The position numbers were made by a program, and so were the translations under genes. A stretch of DNA of 47,420 nt from Amycolatopsis tucumanensis (GTDB taxonomy: Bacteria; Actinomycetota; Actinomycetes; Mycobacteriales; Pseudonocardiaceae), in contig NZ_JAKGSD010000064.1 in NCBI RefSeq assembly GCF_021654135.1, positions 1 to 47,420 of the forward strand, given 5' to 3'. The notes beneath the pieces are model-generated. The model ran no database searches. It saw only the letters and a program-made list of their open reading frames with translations, and was not told where the DNA came from. Below, piece by piece: positions 17,867-26,346 of this stretch. Within the stretch, counting starts at the first letter, position 1; every line of letters begins with the position of its first letter.

Positions 17867-18234
17867 GCGAGTTCCAGACGAAGCTCGACGCGATCGCCGC
17901 CGAGCGCGTCGCCCGTCAGGACCTGATCGGCCGCCGCGTCGAGACGAGTCTTGCGGAGAGCCAGGCCCGCGCCGGCGACCTCACGCGGGAGGCCGCCGCG
18001 ACCGTGCAGCGCCTCGCCGAGCAGGCCGCCCGCACGAGGACAGCCGCCGGTTGGGAGCTGCCCGAGAAGTCCGACCCCAACGCCTCACTGGGCATGGACT
18101 TCGAAGACCCCGAGATGGCGACTGAACCGACCAACCGCCACGCGCCCCCACCGGAACCCCCGGCTCGCCGAGGCCGCCACGCCCGCCCCGACGAACCCGA
18201 GGACGACTACTCGAACAAGGACTGGCTGGGCTGA
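17863..18234 (+). CDS. Small coiled-coil protein with acidic C terminus, accessory T7SS module
   Basis: The 123-residue product has an N-terminal helix of about 65 residues rich in Ala, Arg, Glu and Gln with coiled-coil character (AERVARQDLIGRRVETSLAE). A Pro-rich middle and the acidic tail DDYSNKDWLG follow. No signal peptide, membrane segment or known domain is visible. The GTG overlaps the stop of the 888-residue gene as GTGA, so all three genes from 14892 are translationally coupled. It may chaperone or regulate its larger neighbour; this is inference from operon structure only. Confidence 0.72.
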   Translation: MSEFQTKLDAIAAERVARQDLIGRRVETSLAESQARAGDLTREAAATVQRLAEQAARTRTAAGWELPEKSDPNASLGMDFEDPEMATEPTNRHAPPPEPPARRGRHARPDEPEDDYSNKDWLG

Positions 18235-18254
18235 TCCCAAAGCCCGCGACCCGA

Positions 18255-18665
18255 CTCCTGTGGGGTGTTGTGGCCGAGGGCGGCGCTGGTGGGGTGCTGG
18301 TGGTTGGCGGGCTGCTGTGGTGCGGCTGCCCGGCGCGCGGCCCGGCTTCTGCGGCCGGCGCTGGTGGGGCGCCGGTTGCCCCCGGAACGTGCGCGGCTGG
18401 GCTTCTGCGGGGGGTGGGGTGTTGGGCTGGGCCGGTGCGGGCGGCGCCGGTGGGCCGCCGGTTGCCCCTGAACGTGCGCGGCTGGGCTTCTGGCGGCGGC
18501 GTGGTGTTGGGCTGGGCGGGTGTGGGCGGCGCTGGTGGGGCGCCGGCTGCCCCCGCACGCGCGCGGCCGGGCTTCTGGCGGCGGCGTGGTGTTGGGCTGG
18601 GCGGGTGCGGATGGCGCTGGTGGGGCGCCGGCTGCCCCCGAACGCGCGGCCGGACTCCTGCGGCT
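18255..18665. repeat. 85-bp tandem repeat (minisatellite) between convergent genes
   Basis: About four and a half copies of a GC-rich unit fill this gap. The anchor CGCTGGT (or CGCCGGT) recurs at 18284, 18359, 18445, 18530 and 18615, giving periods of 75, 86, 85 and 85 bp. The last three copies are the most alike. The unit is not a multiple of three, so it cannot keep one reading frame and is judged non-coding. It lies between the convergent genes ending at 18234 and 18679, where slippage would be tolerated. Confidence 0.85.
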
Positions 18666-18678
18666 GACGGAGGTGCAG

Positions 18679-19491
18679 CTACGCAGCCACCGGCAACGCC
18701 TCGCGCGAGAAGTCGATTTCGGCGCGCTTCACGTCCGTCTCCAGCAGCGGCCGGTACTTGTCCGTCCCGGTCAGATACGTCAGGAAGAACGCCGTGAACA
18801 AGCCCCTGACCAGCACCTGCGTCCGGTGGTTCGGCTTCCCGTGCAGCAGGCGCTGGCTCCAGTGGCTGCCCTCGGTCAACGCCAGGTGCGTCGACTTGTC
18901 GACCTTCCGGTACTGGACCGGCCCGCCCCACGCCTTGGCTATCGACTCGGCGTTGCCGCCCGCCGGGGCGACCAGGTCGCCGTCCGCGGCGAGGTGCAGC
19001 CCGGGCGCCGTCACGTGCACCGCGGCCGCGCTCGCCGACGGCAGCGTCTGCGCCGCGGCGAACGTCGCCACCCCGCGCACCCCGCCCGAGGCCGCGGCCA
19101 GCACCGCCGATCCGCCGCCGGTCGAGTGGCCCGCCAGGCCCAGTCGGTCCCGGTCGACGCTGATCGCGTCCGGACCGAGCCGCACCCCGGTCACCACGTC
19201 CAGCGTCGTGCGCAGGTCCGCGGCCAGCAGGCGGTGCGACGGCAGCGGACCGAGCTGCGTCGCGGGCGCGGCGGCCACGATGCCCCAGCTCGCGAGATGC
19301 GCCAGCAGCCCGCGGTACCGCCCGGGCGGCTGCAACCAACCGTGCCCGAACGCCACCGCCGGCAGCCCGAGGCCGCTTCGTGGGGTGAACACCACACCGG
19401 GCAATCCGGCGAGCGCGAGGTTGCCCCGCAGCACGTCGTGCGGTCCCGCGTGCGACAGCTCTTCGAGCAGCTCCTTGGGCTTGCTGACCAT
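18679..19491 (-). CDS. Alpha/beta hydrolase (dienelactone hydrolase / lipase-like)
   Basis: A 270-residue cytoplasmic hydrolase. The nucleophile elbow GHSTGGGSA carries the catalytic serine, FGHGWLQPPGRY near residue 60 gives the oxyanion-hole region, and a late Asp (LAADGDLVAP) and His (STHLALTEGSHW) complete a plausible triad. The order is that of chlorophyllase/PET hydrolase-like esterases, but the substrate cannot be told. The ATG at 19491 is chosen; no clear ribosome binding site is present and CCTAAGCT upstream could be a -10 of a short-leader transcript. It is divergent from glmS and convergent with the accessory T7SS module. Confidence 0.82.
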   Translation of the reverse strand: MVSKPKELLEELSHAGPHDVLRGNLALAGLPGVVFTPRSGLGLPAVAFGHGWLQPPGRYRGLLAHLASWGIVAAAPATQLGPLPSHRLLAADLRTTLDVVTGVRLGPDAISVDRDRLGLAGHSTGGGSAVLAAASGGVRGVATFAAAQTLPSASAAAVHVTAPGLHLAADGDLVAPAGGNAESIAKAWGGPVQYRKVDKSTHLALTEGSHWSQRLLHGKPNHRTQVLVRGLFTAFFLTYLTGTDKYRPLLETDVKRAEIDFSREALPVAA

Positions 19492-19600
19492 GGTCGAGAG
19501 CTTAGGGCAGCCCGCCCCGGCACGGCCGCGCAACATCCTTCGGAAGCGCGGTTTCGCCGAGGTGGAGATGAGCCGGGGGAGCGCGACCCGTATCCCTCGT

Positions 19601-19613
19601 TAGGCTGGTGGTG
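19601..19613 (+). promoter_or_regulatory. Candidate leaderless promoter (-10) of glmS
   Basis: TAGGCT (19601-19606) fits the actinobacterial TANNNT -10 and sits six bases before the GTG of glmS, the spacing expected when the transcript starts at the start codon. No ribosome binding site is present. The same hexamer stands seven bases before the GTG at 37681. Confidence 0.45.
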
Positions 19614-21475
19614 TGTGCGGAATCGTGGGATATGTCGGTCACCGGCAGGCGCTGGACGTCGTGCTCGGCGGGCTGCGCCGGATGGAGTACCGCGGGTATG
19701 ACTCGGCCGGGGTGGCCGTGCTGGACGGCGCCGGCGCGCTGACCGTCGAACGCAAGGCGGGCCGCCTGGCCAACCTGGAGGGCGCGCTCTCCGAACACGG
19801 CCTCGACCGGTTCGCGGGCACCGCGGGCATGGGTCACACCCGCTGGGCGACCCACGGCGCGCCCATCGACCGCAACTCGCACCCGCACCGGGACGCCTCG
19901 CAGCGCGTCGCGGTCGTGCACAACGGCATCATCGAGAACTTCGCCGCCCTGCGGGCCGAGCTGGAGGCCGACGGTGTCGAGATGACCAGCGACACCGACA
20001 CCGAGACCGCGGCCCACCTGGTGGCCCGCGCCTACGCCGACGGCCCCACCGCGGGCGACCTGCCGGCCAGCGTCCGGGCCGTGTGCCGCCGCCTCGAAGG
20101 CGCGTTCACCCTGGTCGTCACCCACGCCGACCAGCCGGACATGATCGTCGCCGCGCGGCGGTCGTCGCCGCTGGTCGTGGGCGTCGGCGAGGGCGAGCAC
20201 TTCGTCGCCTCCGACGTGTCGGCATTCATCGAGCACACCCGCGAGGCCGTCGAGCTGGGCCAGGACCAGGTCGTCGTCATCAGCCGCGACGGCTACGACA
20301 TCTCCGACTTCGCCGGCGAGCCCGCGCAGGGCAAGCCGTTCACGGTCAACTGGGACCTCTCGGCCGCCGAGAAGGGCGGCCACGAGTACTTCATGCTCAA
20401 GGAGATCGAGGAGCAGCCGGAGGCGCTGGCGAACACGCTGCGCGGCCACTTCGACCGCGGCCGCATCATCCTCGACGAGCAGCGCCTGTCCGACCAGGAC
20501 CTGCGCGAGGTCGACAAGGTGTTCGTGGTGGCCTGCGGCTCGGCCTACCACTCCGGCCTGGTCGCCAAGTACGCGATCGAGCACTGGTGCCGCCTGCCCG
20601 TCGAGGTCGAGCTGGCCAGCGAGTTCCGCTACCGCGACCCGGTGCTGGACCGGGACACCCTGGTCGTCGCCGTGTCGCAGTCCGGGGAGACTGCGGACAC
20701 GCTCGAAGCGATCCGCCACGCCCGCGACCAGAAGGCGCGCGTGCTGGCCGTGTGCAACACCAACGGCGCGCAGATCCCGCGCGAGTCCGACGCCGTGCTC
20801 TACACGCACGCCGGGCCGGAGGTCGGGGTCGCGGCGACGAAGACGTTCCTGTCGCAGATCGCGGCGAACTACCTCGTCGGCCTCGCGCTGGCGCAGGCCC
20901 GCGGCACGAAGTACCCGGACGAGGTGGCACGCGAGTTCGCCGAGCTGGAGGCCATGCCGGCCGCCGTGCAGAAGGTCCTGTCCACTGTGGACCAGGTGCG
21001 CGAGCTGAGCCGGGACATCGCCGACTCGAAGGCCGTGCTGTTCCTGGGCAGGCACGTCGGCTACCCGGTCGCGCTGGAGGGCGCGCTCAAGCTCAAGGAG
21101 CTGGCGTACATGCACGCCGAGGCGTTCGCCGCCGGTGAGCTGAAGCACGGCCCGATCGCGTTGATCGAGGAGGGCCTTCCGGTCGTCGTCGTGATGCCGT
21201 CGCCGAAGGGCCGCGCGGTGCTGCACGCCAAGCTGGTGTCGAACATCAGCGAGATCCAGGCCCGCGGCGCGCGCACGATCGTCATCGCCGAGGAGGGCGA
21301 CGACACGGTGCGCCCGTTCGCCGACGAGCTGATCGAGGTCCCGGCGGTGCCGACGCTGCTCCAGCCGCTGGTGTCCACCGTGCCGCTGCAGGTGCTGTCG
21401 GCCGAGATCGCTCGCTCGCGTGGTTACGACGTGGACAAGCCGCGGAACCTGGCGAAGTCCGTGACCGTGGAGTAA
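19613..21475 (+). CDS. glmS: Glutamine-fructose-6-phosphate aminotransferase (isomerizing)
   Basis: GlmS makes glucosamine-6-phosphate from fructose-6-phosphate and glutamine, the first step to UDP-GlcNAc. The 620-residue protein is full length. The N-terminal nucleophile amidotransferase domain begins with catalytic Cys2 (CGIVGYVG) and has YRGYDSAG and GHTRWATHG. Two SIS sugar isomerase domains follow (VVACGSAYHSG and VAVSQSGETADT; LGRHVGYPVALEGALKLKE), and the protein ends in the conserved LAKSVTVE. The GTG at 19613 must be right because cysteine has to be residue 2 after Met removal. No glmS ribozyme is expected or seen. nnr starts 10 bp downstream. Confidence 0.98.
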   Translation: MCGIVGYVGHRQALDVVLGGLRRMEYRGYDSAGVAVLDGAGALTVERKAGRLANLEGALSEHGLDRFAGTAGMGHTRWATHGAPIDRNSHPHRDASQRVAVVHNGIIENFAALRAELEADGVEMTSDTDTETAAHLVARAYADGPTAGDLPASVRAVCRRLEGAFTLVVTHADQPDMIVAARRSSPLVVGVGEGEHFVASDVSAFIEHTREAVELGQDQVVVISRDGYDISDFAGEPAQGKPFTVNWDLSAAEKGGHEYFMLKEIEEQPEALANTLRGHFDRGRIILDEQRLSDQDLREVDKVFVVACGSAYHSGLVAKYAIEHWCRLPVEVELASEFRYRDPVLDRDTLVVAVSQSGETADTLEAIRHARDQKARVLAVCNTNGAQIPRESDAVLYTHAGPEVGVAATKTFLSQIAANYLVGLALAQARGTKYPDEVAREFAELEAMPAAVQKVLSTVDQVRELSRDIADSKAVLFLGRHVGYPVALEGALKLKELAYMHAEAFAAGELKHGPIALIEEGLPVVVVMPSPKGRAVLHAKLVSNISEIQARGARTIVIAEEGDDTVRPFADELIEVPAVPTLLQPLVSTVPLQVLSAEIARSRGYDVDKPRNLAKSVTVE

Positions 21476-21485
21476 ACAGGGCCGC

Positions 21486-22925
21486 GTGCAGGGAATCTGG
21501 ACCACCGACCGGATCCGTTCGGCTGAAGAGAAGCTGTTGGCCGCCACGCCCGAGGGCGCGCTGATGCACAAGGCCGCGTTCGCGGTCGCCCTGCACGCGG
21601 CCGAGATGCTGGCCGAGCACACCGGGCAGGTGTCCGGGCGGCGCGTCGCGCTGCTCGTCGGCGCGGGCAACAACGGCGGCGACGCGTTGTGGGCCGGTGC
21701 GTTCCTGCGCCGCCGTGGCGTGAGCGTCACCGCGATCCTGCTCAAGCCCGAGAAGGCGCACGCCGCCGGGCTGGCCGCGCTGCGCCGGGCGAAGGGCCGG
21801 GTGGTGTCCGCCGAGGACGGCCCGGCGGTGCTCGAAGCCGCGGACCTGGTGATCGACGGGATCGTCGGCCTGTCCGCGCACGGCGGCCTGCGCCCGGACG
21901 CGGCCGCGCTGGTCGAGCACGTTCGCGCGCCGGTGCTGGCGGTCGACCTGCCCAGCGGCGTCGAGCCGGACACCGGGGCGGTGCCGGGCGACGCGGTCAC
22001 GGCCACGCGGACAGTGACGTTCGGCGCGCGCAAACCGGTGCACGTGCTCAACCCGTCGCGCTGCGGGCGGGTCGAGCTGGTCGACATCGGGCTGGAACTG
22101 GACGATCCGGACCTGTGGCAGCTGGACGCGGCCGACGTCGGGCGCGCGTGGCCGGTGCCGGGGCCGGCGGACAACAAGTACAGCCAGGGTGTGACGGGCG
22201 TCGCGGCCGGCTCGGCGACCTACCCGGGCGCGGCGGTGCTCGCGACCGGTTCGGCGGTGCTCGCGACGTCCGGCATGGTGCGCTACGCCGGGCCGGCGGC
22301 TGACGTCGTGCGGTCGCGGTGGCCGGAGGTCGTGGCGACCGGTTCGGTGACCGACGCCGGGCGGGTGCAGGCGTGGGTGGTCGGGCCGGGGATCGGGACC
22401 GGCCGCGAGGGGCGTGAGGTGCTTGGGCACGTGCTCGGCGCCGGGGTCCCGGTGTGCGCGGACGCCGACGCGACGACGCTGATGGCGCACCGCCCGGACG
22501 TCCTGGACGCTCGTGACCCGGGCACGCCGCTGGTGCTGACCCCGCACGCGGGCGAGTTCGAACGCCTGATGGGCCGCTCGCCGGGCGAGGACCGGGTGGC
22601 GTCGGTGCGGGAGGCCGCGGCGAAGTACGACGCCGTGGTGCTGCTGAAGGGCAACGTGACGATCGTCGCCGCCCCGGACGGCCGGGTGCTGGTGAACGTC
22701 GCGCGCGGCTCGTGGCTGGCGACGGCCGGTTCCGGGGACGTGCTGTCCGGGTTGATCGGCTCGCTGCTGGCGGGTGGGTTGGAGCCGTGGCTGGCTGCGG
22801 GGTGTGCGGCGTACGTGCATTCGCTGGCGGGGGATCTGGCGGCGCGGGGCGTGCCGGTCTCGGCGTCGGGGATTCTGGCCGCGATCCCGGATGCCGTGCG
22901 GACGGTGCGCGCCGCGGTGCTCTGA
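21486..22925 (+). CDS. nnr: Bifunctional NAD(P)HX epimerase / ADP-dependent NAD(P)HX dehydratase
   Basis: This enzyme repairs hydrated NAD(P)H. The 479-residue product joins the YjeF_N epimerase domain (about residues 1-215, with GAGNNGGDALWAG and AVDLPSGVEPDTG) to the YjeF_C/ribokinase-like dehydratase (about 220-479, with VVGPGIGTG, LTPHAGEFERL and ATAGSGDVLSG, the last being the ADP-binding and catalytic Asp region). Both halves look intact. The GTG start is 10 bp after glmS, which suggests one transcript. M. tuberculosis Rv3433c is the matching gene in the same neighbourhood. Confidence 0.95.
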   Translation: MQGIWTTDRIRSAEEKLLAATPEGALMHKAAFAVALHAAEMLAEHTGQVSGRRVALLVGAGNNGGDALWAGAFLRRRGVSVTAILLKPEKAHAAGLAALRRAKGRVVSAEDGPAVLEAADLVIDGIVGLSAHGGLRPDAAALVEHVRAPVLAVDLPSGVEPDTGAVPGDAVTATRTVTFGARKPVHVLNPSRCGRVELVDIGLELDDPDLWQLDAADVGRAWPVPGPADNKYSQGVTGVAAGSATYPGAAVLATGSAVLATSGMVRYAGPAADVVRSRWPEVVATGSVTDAGRVQAWVVGPGIGTGREGREVLGHVLGAGVPVCADADATTLMAHRPDVLDARDPGTPLVLTPHAGEFERLMGRSPGEDRVASVREAAAKYDAVVLLKGNVTIVAAPDGRVLVNVARGSWLATAGSGDVLSGLIGSLLAGGLEPWLAAGCAAYVHSLAGDLAARGVPVSASGILAAIPDAVRTVRAAVL

Positions 22926-23064
22926 CGCGGAGCGGGTGTTCCCGGGCGCGATCCTCGCGGCGATTCCGGCGGCCGCGCAGACCTAGATCGACCGCGTTCT
23001 GAACACGAACCATCACCGAGAGCTCCTACAGGAGAACTTACCCATCAAGTTATCGAGTTATGTG

Positions 23065-23093
23065 TTAACAACCGCGAGATCCTCTGGTAAATA
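23065..23093 (+). promoter_or_regulatory. Promoter of the polyol operon
   Basis: TTAACA (23065-23070) and TAAATA (23088-23093) are separated by exactly 17 bp, one of the best sigma-70-type promoters in the window and in an unusually AT-rich patch. Just upstream GTTAT occurs twice (from 23049 and 23058) and a GTTAAC palindrome overlaps the -35; these are candidate operator half-sites for the DeoR regulator encoded in the operon. The leader to the ATG at 23127 is about 27 bases and holds GGAGG. Confidence 0.7.
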
Positions 23094-23126
23094 AGTGGGC
23101 GTCCCCACCAACTACGGAGGAACCCA

Positions 23127-24587
23127 ATGACGGGAGCGCCCCCAAGGGGCGTCGCGCGGCGGTCGGTGCTCAGGGGGGCACTGGCGGGCGGCGCGGCCCT
23201 CGCCACCGGCGGCCTGCTCGGCGCCTGCAGCGCCCGGCAGGACGCGCCGCGGATCGTCACCGACGACCGCTGGCGCCAGTTCGCAGGCGCCACCATCAAC
23301 CTGATCTCCGAGAACACCGCCCCCACCGCGGCGATCGCGGCGAACCTCAAGCCGTTCACGGATCTGACCGGCATCAACGTCAACATCGTCACGCTGGAGC
23401 TGTCCGCCCTGGTCCAGAAGGTCGCGCTCGACCTGGCCGGCGGCGAATCGCAGTACCACGTGATCTACGCCGACCCCTACCAGGTGCTCGCGCCCTACTC
23501 GAAGGGCCTGGTCGACCTGCGCGAGCTCGCCGCGCAGCCCGGCCTGCCCGAGTTCACCGGCTGGGACGACTTCATCCCGACCCAGCTCGACGCGGCCGGC
23601 CGGTTCGGCGACCGGGACAAGATCTTCGCCGTCCCCTACGACTGCCCGACGATGATCTGGCAGTACCGCGCCGACCTGTTCGACAAGTACGGCGCGCGCA
23701 TGGCCGACGACCTCGGCTTCGACCCGACCCCCGGCCTCGACCGCACCTGGGACGAGTACCTGCGGATCGCCCGCTGGTTCAACGACAACGCCGACGAAGT
23801 CGCCTACGGCACCGGCCACCAGGCCAAACAACACGACTCGCTGATGTGCGACTTCTCCAACGTGCTGTGGTCCTACGGCGGCGACTACTTCGACAACGGC
23901 ACCGAGGTCGGCCTCTACGGCACCACCGACCCCGGCCCGTGCCGCCTCGGCAGCGACCAGGCCATCGCCGCCGCCGAGTTCTACCAGCGGCTCCTGTCGA
24001 TCGCCGACCCGTCGTCGAAGACCTGGGACTGGAACGGCCTCGCCCCGGCGCTCAGCTCGGGCCGGATCGCGATGTGCGTCAACTGGCACGAGTACGCGGC
24101 GGCCAACGAGAAGGCCATGCCCGGCCGCTTCGGTTACGCCCCGCTGCCGCGCGGTCCGGTCCGCTCCGCCAACCACTACGGCGGCTGCGGCATCGGCATC
24201 AACGGCAACACCCAGCCCAACGAGCGCATGGCCGCGTGGCTGTTCGTCCTCTGGGCGACCTCGACGCAGACGCAGCTGGCCAACCTCAAGAGCGAGGCAG
24301 GCGGCGGCACCCCGACCCGGCAGTCCGTCTACGACCTGCCCGAGGTCCGCGCCGCCGAGCACCGGCCCTCCGCGATGCCGAACATCCTCGCCGCGCCCGC
24401 CGTGGCGACCGCGTGGCAGCCGGAGAACATCGGTCTGCGGCCGAAGATCCCGATGTGGAACGAGTGCGACACCGCCGTCTACACGCAACTGTCCAAAATG
24501 CTCGCCGGTGACTCCTCGCCCGCCGACACCATGCGCGGCGCAGCCACGAAGATCGACCGGATCACCGCACGGGGGTGGGCGGCATGA
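23127..24587 (+). CDS. ABC transporter sugar/polyol-binding lipoprotein
   Basis: This is the extracytoplasmic solute-binding protein of a carbohydrate ABC importer (family 1, MalE-type). The 486 residues begin with a twin-arginine-like signal (ARRSVLRGALAGG) ending in the lipobox LLGAC, so it is probably exported folded and lipid-anchored. The mature part has the usual two-lobed pattern (FTDLTGINVNIV, YDCPTMIWQYRADLF, WLFVLWATSTQTQLAN). GGAGG precedes the ATG. Its stop overlaps the first permease start as ATGA. The context with a polyol dehydrogenase and xylulokinase suggests a pentitol or related ligand; the ligand is inferred. Confidence 0.93.
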   Translation: MTGAPPRGVARRSVLRGALAGGAALATGGLLGACSARQDAPRIVTDDRWRQFAGATINLISENTAPTAAIAANLKPFTDLTGINVNIVTLELSALVQKVALDLAGGESQYHVIYADPYQVLAPYSKGLVDLRELAAQPGLPEFTGWDDFIPTQLDAAGRFGDRDKIFAVPYDCPTMIWQYRADLFDKYGARMADDLGFDPTPGLDRTWDEYLRIARWFNDNADEVAYGTGHQAKQHDSLMCDFSNVLWSYGGDYFDNGTEVGLYGTTDPGPCRLGSDQAIAAAEFYQRLLSIADPSSKTWDWNGLAPALSSGRIAMCVNWHEYAAANEKAMPGRFGYAPLPRGPVRSANHYGGCGIGINGNTQPNERMAAWLFVLWATSTQTQLANLKSEAGGGTPTRQSVYDLPEVRAAEHRPSAMPNILAAPAVATAWQPENIGLRPKIPMWNECDTAVYTQLSKMLAGDSSPADTMRGAATKIDRITARGWAA

Positions 24588-25504
24588 CCACGACACTCGA
24601 CGCGCCGGCCGAGGCGCCGGTGCGGAACACCAAGCCACGCAAGCGGATCGGCTTCCACGGCCTCATGCTGACGCCGGGCATGATCCTGCTCGCGCTGTTG
24701 TCGGTCATCCCGCTGGTCACGATCATCGCGATGAGCTTCTCGCGCGTGCACCTGCTCGGCGGGGTCGTGTTCGACAACGTAGGCCTGATCTACTGGGCGC
24801 GGCTGTTCGGCGACCTCGACCTGTGGGTGCAGTGGCTGCGCACCATCGCCTTCTTCGTGCTGACCGTCGGCCTGGAAATGGTGCTGGGCCTGGGATTCGC
24901 GCTGTGCCTGTGGAAGCTGGTGCGCGCCCGCAACCTGCTGCTGACGCTGTTCCTGCTGCCGATGTTCGTCGCGCCGGTGATCGTCGGCCTGCTCGGCCGG
25001 TTCCTCACCGACTCCACGTTCGGCCTCTACACGTGGCTGCTCGGCCTGGTCGGCTACCACGGCGACATCCTCGGCGGCGGAACGTCGGCGTTCCTCGCGG
25101 TGGTCGCGATGGACGTCTGGGAGTGGACGCCGCTGATCACGCTGGTCGTGCTCGCCGGCCTGACCGCGGTGCCGCAGAGCATCCGCGAGGCCGCGGCGCT
25201 GGACGGCGCGAACGGCTGGCAGAGCTTCCGGCACGTCCTGCTGCCCTCGATCTCCGGGGTGCTGCTGGTCGCGCTGCTGATCCGCTCGATGGACGCGATC
25301 CGCTACTTCGACATCATCAGCGTCACCACCAACGGCGGCCCGGCGGACGCGACCAAGACGGTGCCGATCCGGCTGTACGAAACCGCTTTCCGCTTCTTCG
25401 ACCTCGGCTACGCCGCGGTGATCGGGCTCGTCATGCTCGTCGTGACGATCCTCATCGCGCGGGCGTTCGTCCGGGTGCTGGACAGGAAGGGGCTGACCCG
25501 ATGA
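24584..25504 (+). CDS. ABC transporter permease (MalF-type)
   Basis: The 306-residue integral membrane protein has about six hydrophobic helices, starting at LMLTPGMILLALLSVIPLVT after a basic N terminus. The cytoplasmic coupling loop EAAALDGANGWQSFRHVLLP is the EAA motif that contacts the ATPase. It pairs with the next permease to form the channel. ATG overlaps the binding-protein stop by four bases. An in-frame ATG at 24575 is possible but lies further into the upstream gene. Confidence 0.94.
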   Translation: MTTTLDAPAEAPVRNTKPRKRIGFHGLMLTPGMILLALLSVIPLVTIIAMSFSRVHLLGGVVFDNVGLIYWARLFGDLDLWVQWLRTIAFFVLTVGLEMVLGLGFALCLWKLVRARNLLLTLFLLPMFVAPVIVGLLGRFLTDSTFGLYTWLLGLVGYHGDILGGGTSAFLAVVAMDVWEWTPLITLVVLAGLTAVPQSIREAAALDGANGWQSFRHVLLPSISGVLLVALLIRSMDAIRYFDIISVTTNGGPADATKTVPIRLYETAFRFFDLGYAAVIGLVMLVVTILIARAFVRVLDRKGLTR

Positions 25505-26346
25505 CGAGCGCCATCGACCGCACGCCGCTGCGCGCCCGGGTGGGCGTCCGCGCCGTGGTGATCGTCGGTCTGCTGTGGACGCTGGTGCCGCTGGTGTGGA
25601 TGGTGGCGTCCTCGTTCAAGTCCGATGTGGACGTCACCGCCGCGGAGCCGGAGTTCCTGTTCCAGCCGACACTGGAGCACTACCGCAGCCTGTTCACCGG
25701 GGCCAACAACCTCGGCCCCTACATCTGGCACAGCGTGCTCGCGTCCGGGATCTCGTCGGTGCTCGCCGTCGCGATCGGCGCGCTGGCGGGCTACGGGCTC
25801 GCCGGGACCCGCATGCGGGCCAAGAAGCACGTCGCGTTCTGGATCATCTCGACCCGGATGGCGCCGATCGCCGTCGTGGTGCTGCCGCTGTTCCTGCTGT
25901 TCCGCGGCGCGAACCTGATCGACAGCATCCCCGGGCTGATCCTGGCGTACCTGACGTTCAACCTGCCGTTCGCGATCTGGCTGATGAGCGCGTTCTTCGC
26001 CGAGGTGCCGCCGTCGGTGGAGGAGTCGGCGCTGGTCGCGGGCTGCACGCGGTGGCAGGCGTTCTGGCACGTCGTGCTGCCGCTGACCAAGTCGGGCCTG
26101 GTGACCACCTTCGTGCTGTGCCTGGTGTTCTCCTGGAACGACTACGCGTTCGCGCTGGTGTTCAGCGGTCCGCACTCGCAGACCCTGCCGATCGCCGCCG
26201 ACCAGCTCGTGACGCAGACGGGAATCGACTGGGGCCAGCTCACGGCCATCGGCACTATTGTGGTGTTGCCGATGATCGTGGCCGGTCTCGCCGTGCGCCG
26301 GTGGCTGGTCACCGGCCTGACGCTGGGAGCCGTGACAGGTGAGTGA
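25501..26346 (+). CDS. ABC transporter permease (MalG-type)
   Basis: This 281-residue partner permease has about six transmembrane helices. The EAA loop reads EESALVAGCTRWQAFWHVVL, and the C terminus ends in the family pattern QLTAIGTIVVLPMIV...LVTGLTLGAVTGE. ATG overlaps the preceding stop (ATGA). The next gene is a dehydrogenase, not an ATPase, so nucleotide hydrolysis must come from a shared subunit encoded elsewhere, as with MsiK in streptomycetes. Confidence 0.94.
   Translation: MTSAIDRTPLRARVGVRAVVIVGLLWTLVPLVWMVASSFKSDVDVTAAEPEFLFQPTLEHYRSLFTGANNLGPYIWHSVLASGISSVLAVAIGALAGYGLAGTRMRAKKHVAFWIISTRMAPIAVVVLPLFLLFRGANLIDSIPGLILAYLTFNLPFAIWLMSAFFAEVPPSVEESALVAGCTRWQAFWHVVLPLTKSGLVTTFVLCLVFSWNDYAFALVFSGPHSQTLPIAADQLVTQTGIDWGQLTAIGTIVVLPMIVAGLAVRRWLVTGLTLGAVTGE

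Noticed and set aside
18255..18665. CRISPR-like array
   Set aside because: The units are contiguous, about 85 bp and imperfect, with no unique spacers and no cas genes nearby.
19613..19640. glmS ribozyme
   Set aside because: The glmS gene appears leaderless here and no ribozyme core is visible; the ribozyme is mainly a Firmicutes feature.
22986..23126. Phage attachment site in the AT-rich stretch before the polyol operon
   Set aside because: No tRNA, integrase or repeated att core is present; the AT-richness is explained by the promoter and possible operators.
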